Assembly: GCA_022414725.1 (NCBI GenBank)
Contig: CM039462.1
Coordinates: forward strand, 52,636,362-52,700,361
DNA length: 64,000 nucleotides
Source of the DNA: Microglena sp. YARC
Lineage: Eukaryota > Chlorophyta > Chlorophyceae > Chlamydomonadales > Chlamydomonadaceae
Direction: 5' to 3'
Below, in pieces: positions 43,178-54,124 of this stretch. The notes below the pieces were generated by a model that saw only the letters and a list, made by a program, of their open reading frames with translations, was not told the DNA's origin and ran no database searches. Numbering within the stretch: the first letter of the stretch is position 1; every line of letters begins with the position of its first letter. Position numbers and translations under genes: made by a program.

Positions 43178-43938
43178 CGATTGCAATTAGCAAATGTATC
43201 CCACTGCGCGTCGTTTCACCTTGGCATACCCACGTGGACAACTTTGTAATATTTTCCAACATTCAACAAAAAATGTAACAATCATAGACAACTGAAGTAA
43301 GAACCCAGAAGCCATCGTGAACCATACCGCACCCACGGGGCCGACCTCCAGGACACCCGCCAGGACACCCTACTTTAACTACATGGCTTCGGTCCGCTCG
43401 ATTCCGTTGCCACCTGTCGCTTCGATAACACCCTCCAGGGCTCCACGGCTCCACCAATTGTCCGCCTGCGACGCTACCTAGGACTTGTCACTTTGTCAGC
43501 TGGATCTTGCTTAGGGGTAGGGGGTTGAGGGTGTGTGTGCAGTGGTGGTGGTGTGTGTGTGGGGGGGGGGGGTGGGGGGGGTGGGGGGGGTGGGGTGTGT
43601 GGGGGGGGGGGGGGGGTCGTAAAAAAAATGCGTAAAATGGATACCCTTGACCCCTCTAGGAAAGCGATCGTGAGTATGCAGTTGCAGCCCCTTATATTTT
43701 AGATTTGTGTTCACATGTCCTTGCTTACTGTCTACTATTAGCTATTTTGTTAGGCAGCCCACAAACCTGGAAACAAATAAACAACGAGAATAACAGTCGA
43801 AGAACGCAAGCAAACAGCAGGCGGAAAGGAGGGCAGAAAGGGGAAGGATGCAAGATGTCTAGAAAGCACTCGCAGCCGTGTCGTTCAACAATAACGCACG
43901 TCCTGAGACGGGAACGATGATTGCCCAGCGGTCCCATC
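43178..43938. other. Spacer with a G-rich simple repeat
   Basis: 43530-43618 is almost pure G/GT/T. No gene recognised. TTCCGTTGCCACCTGTCGCT near 43402 recurs near 50287, a trace of a dispersed repeat. Confidence 0.4.
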
Positions 43939-44132
43939 CAGGGTAATTCAAAGCGCGCGCTTTTGCGCCTTTGAGCGCTGACTTTTTGACCCCCTCTGCA
44001 CTCTAAGCGCAGTTTTTTCAACCCCCTGTGGGCGCAGCAAGCAAGTTTTGCGCTTTTTGCACCACAAAGCGCAGATTTTTTGTTTTCAAGTGCGCTAAAG
44101 CGCTGGCCAATTTGGCCATTTGAAGTACCCTG
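43939..44132 (+). mobile_element. hAT-like MITE, copy 3
   Basis: 194 bp, CAGGGTA...TACCCTG, with GTCCCATC duplicated at 43931-43938 and 44133-44140. Confidence 0.9.
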
Positions 44133-44140
44133 GTCCCATC

Positions 44141-44663
44141 AACAGCCAAAGCGGGTCTTACCTACTGTGGCGACTTAATGCTTGTCAAGACCTGGACCCG
44201 ACTTGCGACCAGTGGGATTCGATACCCCTCCTTTCAAGATTTTCGTAATTGTTGAACATTACTCAACTTGAACACTCTCACGAGGTTACATAATTGGTGA
44301 ACAATATTACAATACAGGCTGCGAGCGCATTCGGATATCTTGATATCTTGCAAGACCCTGGATCGCCTACGATAACATATACCACTTTTATCCGCATATC
44401 GATATGAAAAATATAAGGGAATATATTGTACGTTCAACGATGTAGAACTTCCCAATCATACACACTACTACTACACTAGTGATGATGAATATTTAAAAAC
44501 CCTCGTGCTTTCATGCTATACAATTATATGGTTGGCAGGCTGTGCTGTTGTCCAGTCTCGGCAGTGATTTGCTGAGTTTATGTAACGAATCCTCTATCTA
44601 TCTAACATGTGTGTCTTTATTTTTACAGCCGAAGACGGCAAGCAGCCAAATTGCTAGTTGAAG
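44141..44663. other. AT-rich spacer
   Basis: No gene, repeat or motif recognised. Confidence 0.3.
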
Positions 44664-45537
44664 CTACCTTAGGCGCAGTATTAATTGGCAAGATTATGAG
44701 TTGGCAAATGGCCCTTTTATTCATTTTTGATGCCTCGAAATATAATGGCAAAAATAACTTGGCAAACATGATTTTTTCTTGACCTGGGAATTTTAACTCA
44801 GGTTTGGAAAACATTTGGCAAATGGAAATTTGACATGTTACATTTTCACATTTAACAAACTTGTGGCAGAGGGGAGAATTCCATGTTACATTTTGAAAAT
44901 AACTGTTTGAAAAAGTGATCCACTCAGGGTTTACAGAAAAACCAAAAAGGGATTAACACCGGTAGTTACCACCACAGTAAAAAATATTTCCAAACAAAAT
45001 GTATGGCAATTAACCCCACCCACAACCAGCCTCCCTCCCACAAGCTTCACATCCTAGTCGTGAGTACCAGCACTTCTTGCAACCCAGCATTGAGCTTCCA
45101 CCCTCGCCACTTGCCCCTAGACCATCATCTCGGGCTTGGTCCTCTTCATCACTGGATGATTCAAGCTCTGGCTCAGACGGAGTGTCTGTGTCAGACCCTG
45201 ACGCAGGAGGGGGCATACTACACTTCTCTGGGATCCCCTCGCCCTCAGATTCTTCATCAGAAGTGCCACCATCAGTGCTAGGGCTAGGGCTCCTTGAATC
45301 GTCAGGCTCCATAGAGGCGGCCTTCTAATTCTCAGCGTGGAATGAAAGAATTGGGATTCGAGTAAGTCCGCAATTTTGCTGTACTGCCGAGGAGTACAGT
45401 TTGTTTGAATCGAAGGTGTTGGACAAACTTGGCAAACACCAGTCAGCTTTCGACCCACCCAGGTGGCTCAGTTCTGGTATAATTCGGTTTGGCAAACGGT
45501 CGTTTGCCTACCCATTTGCCAATACTTCCTGCGCCTA
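44664..45537. mobile_element. Possible TIR element with a small acidic ORF
   Basis: The ends form an imperfect inverted repeat: TAGGCGCAG...ATTGGCAA at the left, and its complement at 45506-45537 (TTGCCAATACTTCCTGCGCC). TGGCAAA motifs recur at both ends. Inside, minus-strand 45312-45010 encodes about 100 residues: a Ser/Glu/Asp-rich part, then GCKKCWYSRLGCEACG, a C-x2-C-x7-C-x2-C zinc-binding pattern. No transposase core was found and no target duplication is clear. Confidence 0.4.
45010..45312 (-). CDS. Hypothetical acidic protein with a CXXC-CXXC pair
   Basis: 100 codons from ATG (MEPDDSRSPSPSTDGG). Residues 1-75 are Ser/Glu/Asp/Pro-rich and likely disordered. CKKCWYSRLGCEAC near the end would bind zinc. 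The family was not recognised. It lies in the possible TIR element and could be a first exon or fragment. Confidence 0.3.
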   Translation of the reverse strand: MEPDDSRSPSPSTDGGTSDEESEGEGIPEKCSMPPPASGSDTDTPSEPELESSSDEEDQARDDGLGASGEGGSSMLGCKKCWYSRLGCEACGREAGCGWG

Positions 45538-45826
45538 CGGTATGTAACCAAGCTCAAGATCAAGTAGCAGCCTCTGCTCTACTAAGCTGAGTCGGACACC
45601 GGAACTCGAGATCGAATTTCGGTCGGTCTGGCCGGAACTCGTGCTCAGAACTGGTCGGTGCAAACCGGACAGGCTTCTCAGAAAGTTGCTGCGAAACCGG
45701 AACTCAGATTTTTGAGCACCGGTAAACCGACCAGGAAAACCCCCAATACCGGAGAACCGACCGGTTTGTTCCACCCTGACGGTATGTAACCAAGCTCAAG
45801 ATCAAGTTGCAGCCTCTGCTTTAGAC
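45538..45826. repeat. Direct repeat of about 45 bp at the RAP gene end
   Basis: GGTATGTAACCAAGCTCAAG with following bases occurs at about 45538-45585 and again at 45779-45826, the second overlapping the RAP stop codon. Between them lies about 195 bp rich in CCGG/CCGGAAC. It could be an insertion into a duplicated gene end. Confidence 0.5.
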
Positions 45827-46299
45827 TTCACAAGTGCTCTGTCTAGGCGGCCCCTCAACGCTGCCACCCTGTCATCTACGCTGTCCAGCTCATCCACCTC
45901 ATCCATCGGAACCAAAACCACAATGAAGCCACTCCGCTTCAGGGACTTCGCCATAGCTGTCATACCGCCCATCAGCCTCTGAGGGGCACTACGGGTGAGG
46001 GCAGTAGGGCCCAGGACTAAAAACGCGGCTTGGCCCTCTGTGCCCATATCCACAACAGCATCGATGGCAGTACAACCGTCAGGGCTGACCTGGCATGCCG
46101 ACACTAGGCCAACAGCCAGCTGAGTGCATGCATCCACTATCCTCCTCTGCCTCTCAGATTTGAAGTTGGACGAGGCATTGCGGACCTTCTGGGAGCAGCT
46201 TTCAGCACTTTCACGTCGCATTCTTTGGAAATACGGGTCCTCAAGGGCGGATTCTGGCAGAAGGTCCTCCTCCTCGAGCATTATGATGTACTTGTAGAT
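45802..46299 (-). CDS. RAP-domain terminal exon of an OPR-type organelle RNA-binding protein
   Basis: 165 codons plus TGA. The exon starts after an acceptor CCAACCCGCAG at 46300 in phase 0 with IYKYIIMLEEEDLLPES. Residues 90-150 read DMGTEGQAAFLVLGPTALT and KSLKRSGFIVVLVPMDEVDEL, which fits a divergent RAP domain (GP motif, then a hydrophobic strand with VP). RAP domains end many chlorophycean proteins that act in chloroplast or mitochondrial RNA processing and translation. It joins in frame to the OPR exon at 54125-55105. The final charged residues precede the stop at 45802-45804. Confidence 0.7.
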   Translation of the reverse strand: MYKYIIMLEEEDLLPESALEDPYFQRMRRESAESCSQKVRNASSNFKSERQRRIVDACTQLAVGLVSACQVSPDGCTAIDAVVDMGTEGQAAFLVLGPTALTRSAPQRLMGGMTAMAKSLKRSGFIVVLVPMDEVDELDSVDDRVAALRGRLDRALVKSKAEAAT

Positions 46300-46785
46300 C
46301 TGCGGGTTGGTGAATATATAATCAATACAATATAATGAATGTACTTGTAGATCTGCGGGCTGGTGAATATATAATCAGTACAATGTAATGAATGTACTTG
46401 TAGATCTGCGGGTTGGTGAATATATAACCAATACAACGTAATGAATGTGCTTGTAGATCTGCGGGTTGGTGAATATATAATCAATATAATGTAATGAATG
46501 TACTTGTAGATCTGCGGGTTGGTGAATATACAATCAATACAATGTAATGAATGTACTTGTAGATGTGCAGGCTGGTGCATATACATAACTACAATGTAAT
46601 GAATGTACTTGTAGATGTGCAGGCTGGTGCATATACATAACTACAATGTAATGAATGTTGTAGATCTGCGGGTTGGTGAATATGTAATCAATACAATGTA
46701 ATGAATGTACTTGTAGATGTGCAGGCTGGTGCATATACATAAATACAATATAATGAATGTACTTGTAGATGTGCAGGCCGCAGCA
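46300..46785 (-). repeat. 53-bp array of splice-acceptor-like units
   Basis: About nine units, each with minus-strand CCAACCCGCAGATCTACAAG or a close variant, the same bases that form the acceptor and first codons of the RAP exon at 46299. The array starts directly at that exon. Confidence 0.85.
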
Positions 46786-46796
46786 TAAAAATAGGG

Positions 46797-46960
46797 ATCG
46801 GCAATATGATATCATATAATATCATATGATGCTGGAAATCTGACTAGGTTAATTTTGCCTGGGGCATCATATCATATGATATTAAATCATGTGAATTTTG
46901 TATGATATCATATGATATAATACTCGCCTTCGGTCAACATCATATGATATGCTGATTCCT
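46797..46960. repeat. Palindromic AT-rich fold-back block
   Basis: Repeated ATATCATATGATAT-type palindromes between an outer pair GATCGGCAATATG and its rough complement CATATGATATGCTGATTCC. It may be a tiny fold-back element. Confidence 0.45.
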
Positions 46961-46974
46961 ACATATGCATAGTG

Positions 46975-47150
46975 CTGAGATGATGATTTTATTGTATTGT
47001 AGAATTAAATTATCACTGTAGCACGAACACTGGGCCCCCGCCGGTTAAACGATTGTTTGGGGCTCAGTTCATCAGTGCCTTTTCATTTTAAGCCCTTCCT
47101 ATACGGTTGGGCAAGTCCCTTTAGCCTATTTGGCCTACCCCTGGACTGTA

Positions 47151-47183
<33 letters not shown>

Positions 47184-47190
47184 CACCTAT
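46975..47190. repeat. Dispersed repeat, copy 2
   Basis: Same family as 28405-28600, ending in ACATACATACATAC. Confidence 0.65.
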
Positions 47191-47625
47191 ATATATGTAG
47201 ACATACAGAAATGCTTCACCAACGAATTTCTGACCGGCCATGACCGGCGACTTTTTTGACATCGGTCGTTCTGGAGTTCACGGTGGCAAATTACATAATA
47301 ATGCTACTCGATGCATGCATGCGCACAATCAACCAGATTTAGCCAGCAAACTTCTCGATGCGGTCTTCTGCTCATGCTCCACGATGCGTGCCAACGGTCC
47401 TAATGAGCATGAGGGCGCGCAACACCGCCAGCCAGCGCTCAAAGTGAGCTTGCCAGAGCAGGGGAGGAAGGGCTAACAATTAATTCACCAGCTTGCGAGT
47501 AATTGCAATTTCTTCATATCACCATGCTTCTTTTCTCCGCCTGCGAGCGTTGCCACCATTCATTTCACGCATGCGCACTTTCACCATGCCTGTGCATCAA
47601 TTGTGTCATGGTTGGGAGCCAGTAG

Positions 47626-48250
47626 ATGCGAGCAGCCATTTCCTTCCCATTTCGCGCACTTGGACCGCTCATCCTATCTATGCAATCTCTTTTCATCGTA
47701 TCGATGATCGTTAAGCACAGGGCTGCGATCTTTGATTCAGCAGGTGTTGACCGGACGGAAGTCGAAGATTTCTACCATATAATCGGGAAACATGTCCCAA
47801 TGAAGGGAAGACTGGTGAGTGTGTTTGTTTTTGTGGGTATGGGGCCATGGGGGTGGGCAGGGGGAGGAGAGAGAGATGGGGAGCAGGGGACGTGTGTGTG
47901 TGGTGTGTGTGTGTGGGGGGGGAGGGGGGGGGGGGGGGGGGGGGGGGGATAGATGGAGAGTGGGGATGGTGGATGGGAAGTAAGGGAGGGGGGTTGGAGA
48001 CAGAAAATAGGAAGGAGGCATGAAGGAGGCGAGAGGGAGGGGCAAAGAAAGAGGGGAGGAGGGACTGAGGGAGGAGTGTGTGTGCAAGGGGGCGTGGAGG
48101 GGTGACATGAGGCATTTTGCTATACATGCCTCCAGCTTTTGTGTGAAAAATGCAAGAGAAGGTCATGCGCACACCGGAAATGTCGAGTACATACAAATGT
48201 TCATCAGGTTTTGTGAAGAAAGAATGAGCCTAAATTGCCCTTATGCAGGT
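47626..48250 (+). CDS. Possible two-exon plus-strand gene fragment of unknown family
   Basis: A first frame from ATG 47626 ends AGVDRTEVEDFYHIIGKHV-PMKGRL at a perfect GTGAGT near 47815. After a G-rich intron, a second exon from about 48136 (acceptor CTCCAG) reads FCVKNAREGHAHTGNVEYI and MFIRFCEERMSLNCPYA, up to a GTTTGT at 48249. The composition is protein-like and unlike the surrounding repeats. I do not recognise the family. It lies on the opposite strand within the OPR-RAP intron, so it could be a passenger gene or a transposon piece. Confidence 0.35.
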
Positions 48251-48304
48251 TTGTATGGGTGGAAGGGGAAGGGGGTGGCCTCCGGCCACACGGGCAATGT
48301 ACTA

Positions 48305-48365
48305 GTACATACATACATACATACATACATACATACATACATACATACATACATACATACATACA
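48305..48365. repeat. ACAT microsatellite
   Basis: About 15 copies of ACAT/CATA. Confidence 0.9.
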
Positions 48366-48374
48366 AATAAATAT

Positions 48375-49990
48375 AATATACTGAATGTACTTGTAGATGT
48401 GCAGGCTGGCGCATATAAATAAATTCAATATAAAACATTGAATAGTGGATCTGCAGGCCGGTGCAGATAAATACAAATAATATAATGAAATGAATAGTGG
48501 ATCTGCAGGCCGGTGCAGATAAATAAAAACAATATAATGAATTGAATAGTGGATCTGCAGGCCGGTGCATATACATAAAAAGAATATAATGAATTGAATA
48601 GTGGATCTGCAGGCCGATGCATATAAATAAAAATAATATAATGAATTGAATAGTGGATCTGCAGGCCGATGCATATAAATACAAATAATATAATGAAATG
48701 AATAGTGGATCTGCAGGCCGGTGCAGATAAATAAAAACAATATAATGAATTGAATAGTGGATCTGCAGGCCGGTGCATATACATAAAAGGAATATAATGA
48801 ATTGAATAGTGGATCTGCAGGCCGATGCATATAAATAAAAACAATATAATGAATTGAATAGTGGATCTGCAGGCCGATGCATATAAATACAAATAATATA
48901 ATGAAATGAATAGTGGATCTGCAGGCCGGTGCAGATAAATAAAAACAATATAATGAATTGAATAGTGGATCTGCAGGCCGGTGCATATACATAAAAAGAA
49001 TATAATGAATTGAATAGTGGATCTGCAGGCCGATGCATATAAATAAAAACAATATAATGAATTGAATAGTGGATCTGCAGGCCGATGCATATAAATACAA
49101 ATAATATAATGAAATGAATAGTGGATCTGCAGGCCGGTGCAGATAAATAAAAACAATATAATGAATTGAATAGTGGATCTGCAGGCCGGTGCATATACAT
49201 AAAAAGAATATAATGAATTGAATAGTGGATCTGCAGGCCGATGCATATAAATAAAAATAATATAATGAATTGAATAGTGGATCTGCAGGCCGATGCATAT
49301 AAATACAAATAATATAATAAAATGAATAGTGGATCTGCAGGCCGGTGCAGATAAATAAAAACAATATAATGAATTGAATAGTGGATCTGCAGGCCGGTGC
49401 ATATAAATAAATTCAATATAATGAATTGAATAGTGGATCTGCAGGCCGGTGCATATAAATAAATTCAATATAATGAATTGAATAGTGGATCTGCAGGCCG
49501 GTGCATATAAATAAATTCAATATAATGAATTGAATAGTGGATCTGCAGGCCGGTGCATATAAATAAATTCAATATAATGAATTGAATAGTGGATCTGCAG
49601 GCCGGTGCATATAAATAAAATTCAATATAATGAATTGAATAGTGGATCTGCAGGCCGGTGCATATAAATAAATTCAATATAATGAATTGAATAGTGGATC
49701 TGCAGGCCGGCGCATATAAATAAATTCAATGTAATGAATTGAATAGTGGATCTGCAGGCCGGTGCATATAAATAAATTCAATATAATGAATTGAATAGTG
49801 GATCTGCAGGCCGGTGCATATAAATAAATTCAATATAATGAATTGAATAGTGGATCTGCAGGCCGGTGCATATAAATAAATTCAATATAATGAATTGAAT
49901 AGTGGATCTGCAGGCCGGTGCATATAAATAAAAACAATATAATGAATTGAATAGTGGATCTGCAGGCCGGTGGATATGATTGTTTGTAAT
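48375..49990 (-). repeat. 52-bp array with a four-unit higher-order part
   Basis: About 30 units of minus-strand CACCGGCCTGCAGATCCACT with an AT-rich remainder. From 48424 to about 49330 four unit types (CAGATAAATAAAAAC, CATATACATAAAAAG, CATATAAATAAAAAC/T, CATATAAATACAAAT) cycle in fixed order, a 208-bp higher-order repeat. From 49390 on, units are uniform. Each carries CTGCAG|ATC, related to the RAP exon acceptor. Long antisense frames through it are repeat artefacts. Confidence 0.9.
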
Positions 49991-51300
49991 TATCTCGAGT
50001 TGCTGTTCTGTTTTGGTACATCCGGGCTTATCTCATATTTAGTGTCCTTCTGTCAGAAACAGATACTGAAGCAATGTAAGACAGGCACAAATTCAATATA
50101 AATAGTGTGCTAGTAGATCTGCAGGTTGGTAGATAAGATTGGTTGTTTTTTGGCGGAGCCCCCTTTTCAAGGGGGCGGGAGCCCCCAGGGTTACCCATTT
50201 GTCCGTCCAACCGTTTGACCGACCGACCATCCGTCTGACCGAGACGAAGCCTGACTCGTCAGCCAACAGTCTCGTAAATAACTCGCTTCCGTTGCCACCT
50301 GTCGCTCCGTTGCAAACACTCTCCGCCAATTTGTAGCGTCGCTTGCGACACTGCTTATGACTTGTGGTCTTGTGTTTTTGTTCTGTTTTTGTTTATCCGG
50401 GTATATCTCATCTTTAGTGTCTTTCTGTCAGGAACATATACTGAAGCGATGTAAGACTGACACAAATACAATATGCAATTAGTGTACTTGTAGATCTGCA
50501 GGTGGGTGGATGAGATTGCTTGTTTTGGTCTTGTGTTGTTCTGTTTTGGTTTATCCGTTTATATCTCATTTTCTAAATATTTCGTGTCCTTCTGTCAGAA
50601 ACGTATACTGAAACAATGTAAGATGGACTCAAATAAACATTACATAGTGTATAAATATAAATAAAAATATAAATATAAATATGAATATAAATATAAATAT
50701 AAAATTAAAATTAATATTGTATATCTGCAGGTTGGTGGATGACAGGGGGTGTTCAAGAAGTGTTTTTAGACACCCCATGCTATGAAGTTTTGTTTTTGCC
50801 CTTACCCCCCCCCCCCCCCCCCCCCCCCCCTCCTATTGGCTTAAAAGGTCAATATCTTCCTCACCACTCAAATAAACATTACATAGTGTATAAATATAAA
50901 TACAAATATAAATATGAATATGAATATGAATATAAATATAAATATAAATATGAATATAAATATAAATATAAATATGAATACAAATATAAATATAAATATT
51001 GTATATCTGCAGGTTGGAGGATAGGATTGGTTGGTTGGTTGGTTGGTTGGTTGGTTTGTTGGTTGGTTGGTTGGTTGGCTGGTTTTGCCGTGCTATCATG
51101 TATTGCCTTCATGTTTTGGTTTATCTCATACAGTAGTCACTTCGATTTTGCCAGCAAACGGAACATAATAAAATAAGACAAGTGATAAGAAACTAGAACA
51201 AGTCCAAGGTGACACGGAAATTTGGCGAAGAGAGTTGGATATCGGAGCGACAAGTGGCACCGGAAGCAAGTCCAGGGGACATGCACCACCAGCACCACCA
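49991..51300. repeat. Simple repeats and isolated acceptor-like units in the intron
   Basis: Scattered minus-strand CCAACCTGCAGATCTAC-like units at about 50115, 50500, 50730 and 51010. Also AAATAT tracts (50650-50700, 50885-50998), a run of about 25 C (50806-50830), a GGTT tract (51026-51080), and an inverted repeat CCCCCTTTTCAAGGGGG near 50159. No exon recognised. Confidence 0.6.
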
Positions 51301-51344
51301 GCACCAGCACCTGCACCACCAGCACCACCAAAGTCAGGGATGAT

Positions 51345-52430
51345 GACAACATAACAAAACGACAAACCTGCGACAAACAGACAACACGACAGACATGCGG
51401 TACAAGAACCTGTGACACGACAAGCAGACAGCATGACAGACATGCGGTACAAGAACCTGTGACACGACAAGCAGACAGCATGACAGACATGCGGTACAAG
51501 AACCTGTGACACGACAAGCAGACAGCATGACAGACATGCGGTACAAGAACCTGTGACTCGACAAGCAGACAGCATGACAGACATGCGGTACAAGAACCTG
51601 TGACACGACAAGCAGACAGCATGACAGACATGCGGTACAAGAACCTGTGACACGACAAGCAGACAGCATGACAGACATGCGGTACAAGAACCTGTGACAC
51701 GACAAGCAGACAGCATGACAGACATGCGGTACAAGAACCTGTGCCTCGACAAACAGACAGCATGCCAGACATGCGGTACAAGAACCTGTGACACGACAAG
51801 CAGACAGCATGACAGGCATACGGTACAAGAACCTGTGACACGACAAGCAGACAGCATGACAGACATGCGGTACAAGAACCTGTGACACGACAAGCAGACA
51901 GCATGACAGACATGCGGTACAAGAACCTGTGACACGACAAGCAGACAGCATGACAGACATGCGGTACAAGAACCTGTGACACGACAAGCAGACAGCATGA
52001 CAGACATGCGGTACAAGAACCTGTGACACAACAAGCAGACAGCATGACAGACATGCGGTACAAGAACCTGTGACACGACAAACAGACAGCACGACAGATA
52101 TGCGGTACAAGAACCTGTGACACGACAAGCAGACAACACGACAGACATGCGGTACAGGAACCTGTGACACGACAAGCAGACAACACAACAGACATGCGGT
52201 GAAAGAACCTGTGACTCGACAAACAGACAGCATGACAGACATGCGGTACAAGAACCTGTGACACGACAAACAGACAGCACGACAGACATGCGGTACAAGA
52301 ACCTGTGACACGAAAAGCAGACAACACGACAGACATGCGGTACAGGAACCTGTGACACGACAAGCAGACAACACAACAGACATGCGGTGAAAGAACTTGT
52401 GACTCGACAAACAGACAACATGGCAAAACA
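51345..52430. repeat. 47-bp minisatellite
   Basis: About 21 units containing ACCTGTGACACGACAAGCAG and ATGACAGACATGCGGTAC. The long minus-strand frames through it (up to about 600 codons, Cys/Val/Leu-rich) exist because the unit lacks stops there. They are not genes. Confidence 0.9.
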
Positions 52431-53655
52431 ACAAACTGACAACATGGCAAACCTGTGACATGGCAAAACGACAAACAGACAAAACGACAAACACGACAAA
52501 ACGACAAACAGACAAAACGACAAACAGACAACATACAAAACAACAAACCTGCGGCAACACGACAAAACAGGCAACACGACAAAACAGGCAACACGACAAA
52601 ACAGGCAACATGACAAAACAGGCAACACGACAAAACAGGCAACACGACAAAACAGGCAACACGACAAAACGACAAACCTACGACTAACAGACAACACAAC
52701 AAACCTGCGACACGACAAACAGGTAACACGACAAACAGACACCACGACAAACAGGCGACACGACAAACAGACAACACGACAAAACAGGCAATTCGAGAAA
52801 ACAGACAACTCGAGAAAACAGGCAACACGACAAACAGACAACACGACAAAACAGGCATCTTGAGAAAACAGACAACTAAAGAAAACAGGCAACACGACAA
52901 ACAAACAACAGGACAAAACAGGCAACACGACAAAACAGACAACACGACAAAACGACAAACCTACGACAAACAGGCAGCACGACTAACATACAACACGACA
53001 AAATAGGCAACACGACAAACAGACAACATGACAAAACAAGCAACACAGGCAACACGACAAACCGACCAACATACAACTTGACAAAACAGGCAACACGACA
53101 AAGCGACAAACAGACAACACGATTAAACAAGCGACACAGGCCACACGACAAAACGACCAACATACAACACGACGAAACAAGCAACACAGGCAACACGACA
53201 AACCGACCAACATACAAAACGACAAACAGACAACACGACAAACCGACCAACATACAAAACGACAAAACAGGCAACACGACAAACCGACCAACATACAACA
53301 CGACAAAACGACAAAACGACAAAAGGGTTTGTTTTGTCGTGTTGCCATACAAAACATACAAAACGACAGAACGACAAAACAAAGAGGCAACACGACAAAA
53401 CGACAAACAGACAACACGACAAAACGACAAAACAGGCAACACGACAAACCGACCAACATACAACACGACAAAACGACAAAAGGGTTTGTTATGTCGTGTT
53501 GCCACACAAAACATACAAAACGACAAATCGACAAAACAAACAGGCAACACGACAAAACGACAAACAGACAATACGACAAAACGACAAAACAGGCAACACG
53601 ACAAACCAACCAACATACAACACGACAAAACAAGCAACACAACAAAAGAACAACC
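52431..53655. repeat. Degenerate ACACGACAAAACAGGCA array
   Basis: Irregular short repeats of ACACGACAAA, ACAGGCA, CCGACCAACAT, interrupted twice by AAAGGGTTTGTT...GTCGTGTTGCC, an inverted piece (53325 and 53483). Non-coding. Confidence 0.85.
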
Positions 53656-53756
53656 TTGCACGCTAGCTCGCATCATGTAGTACCCTGTCCCGTACCCGTA
53701 GTACCTGTAGTACAAGTAGAACTCGTAGTACCCTGTCCCGTACCCCAATATTCCAA

Positions 53757-53845
53757 ATTCTCACCTGTGCCACGTTCTTCCCAAGCATTCCCCCTCCCTA
53801 GCATTGCTGGGCCAGACGAAGCATCCACCGCTGACTAATGCACTT
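53757..53845 (-). pseudogene. Duplicated 3' end of the OPR exon, broken
   Basis: It copies the last 80 bases of the OPR exon and its donor (compare 54120-54205). In the OPR frame it reads WMLRLAQQC then TAG, so it cannot be used as a coding exon. Confidence 0.6.
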
Positions 53846-53884
53846 CGGTTTCAAACATTTTCAAATGTTTTGAAATTATTTCAA

Positions 53885-54124
53885 ATATGCACATGCGCCA
53901 CGTCCCGCACCTGCACCTTCACCTCGCACCCCAATATTTCAAATCCTTACCTGCCACACCTTCCGTACCTGCACCTCTGCCCCGCACCCCAACATTTCAA
54001 ATCCTCACCTGCCACACCTTCCGAACCTGCAACTCCGCCCTGCACCCCAACATTTCAAATCCTCACCTGCCACACCTTCCGTACCTGCACCTCCGCCCCG
54101 CACCCCAACATTTCAAACCCTCAC
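53885..54124 (-). repeat. 58-bp array of splice-donor-like units
   Basis: Four units, each ending on the minus strand in GTGGCAGGTGAGG, copying the OPR exon end GTGGCGCAG|GTGAGG at 54125. The array begins right at that donor. Confidence 0.8.

Noticed and set aside
48204..49468. Long minus-strand frames of about 350-390 codons (LFICTGLQIHYS type)
   Set aside because: Products of the 52-bp array, with parallel open frames and no domain.
51345..52430. CRISPR-like appearance of regular 47-bp repeats
   Set aside because: Units are contiguous with no unique spacers, and the genome is eukaryotic. It is a minisatellite.
51126..52958. Very long minus-strand frames (about 600 codons, Cys/Val/Leu-rich)
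   Set aside because: They run through a 47-bp minisatellite whose unit happens to lack stops in these frames. Three frames are open at once and composition follows the repeat.
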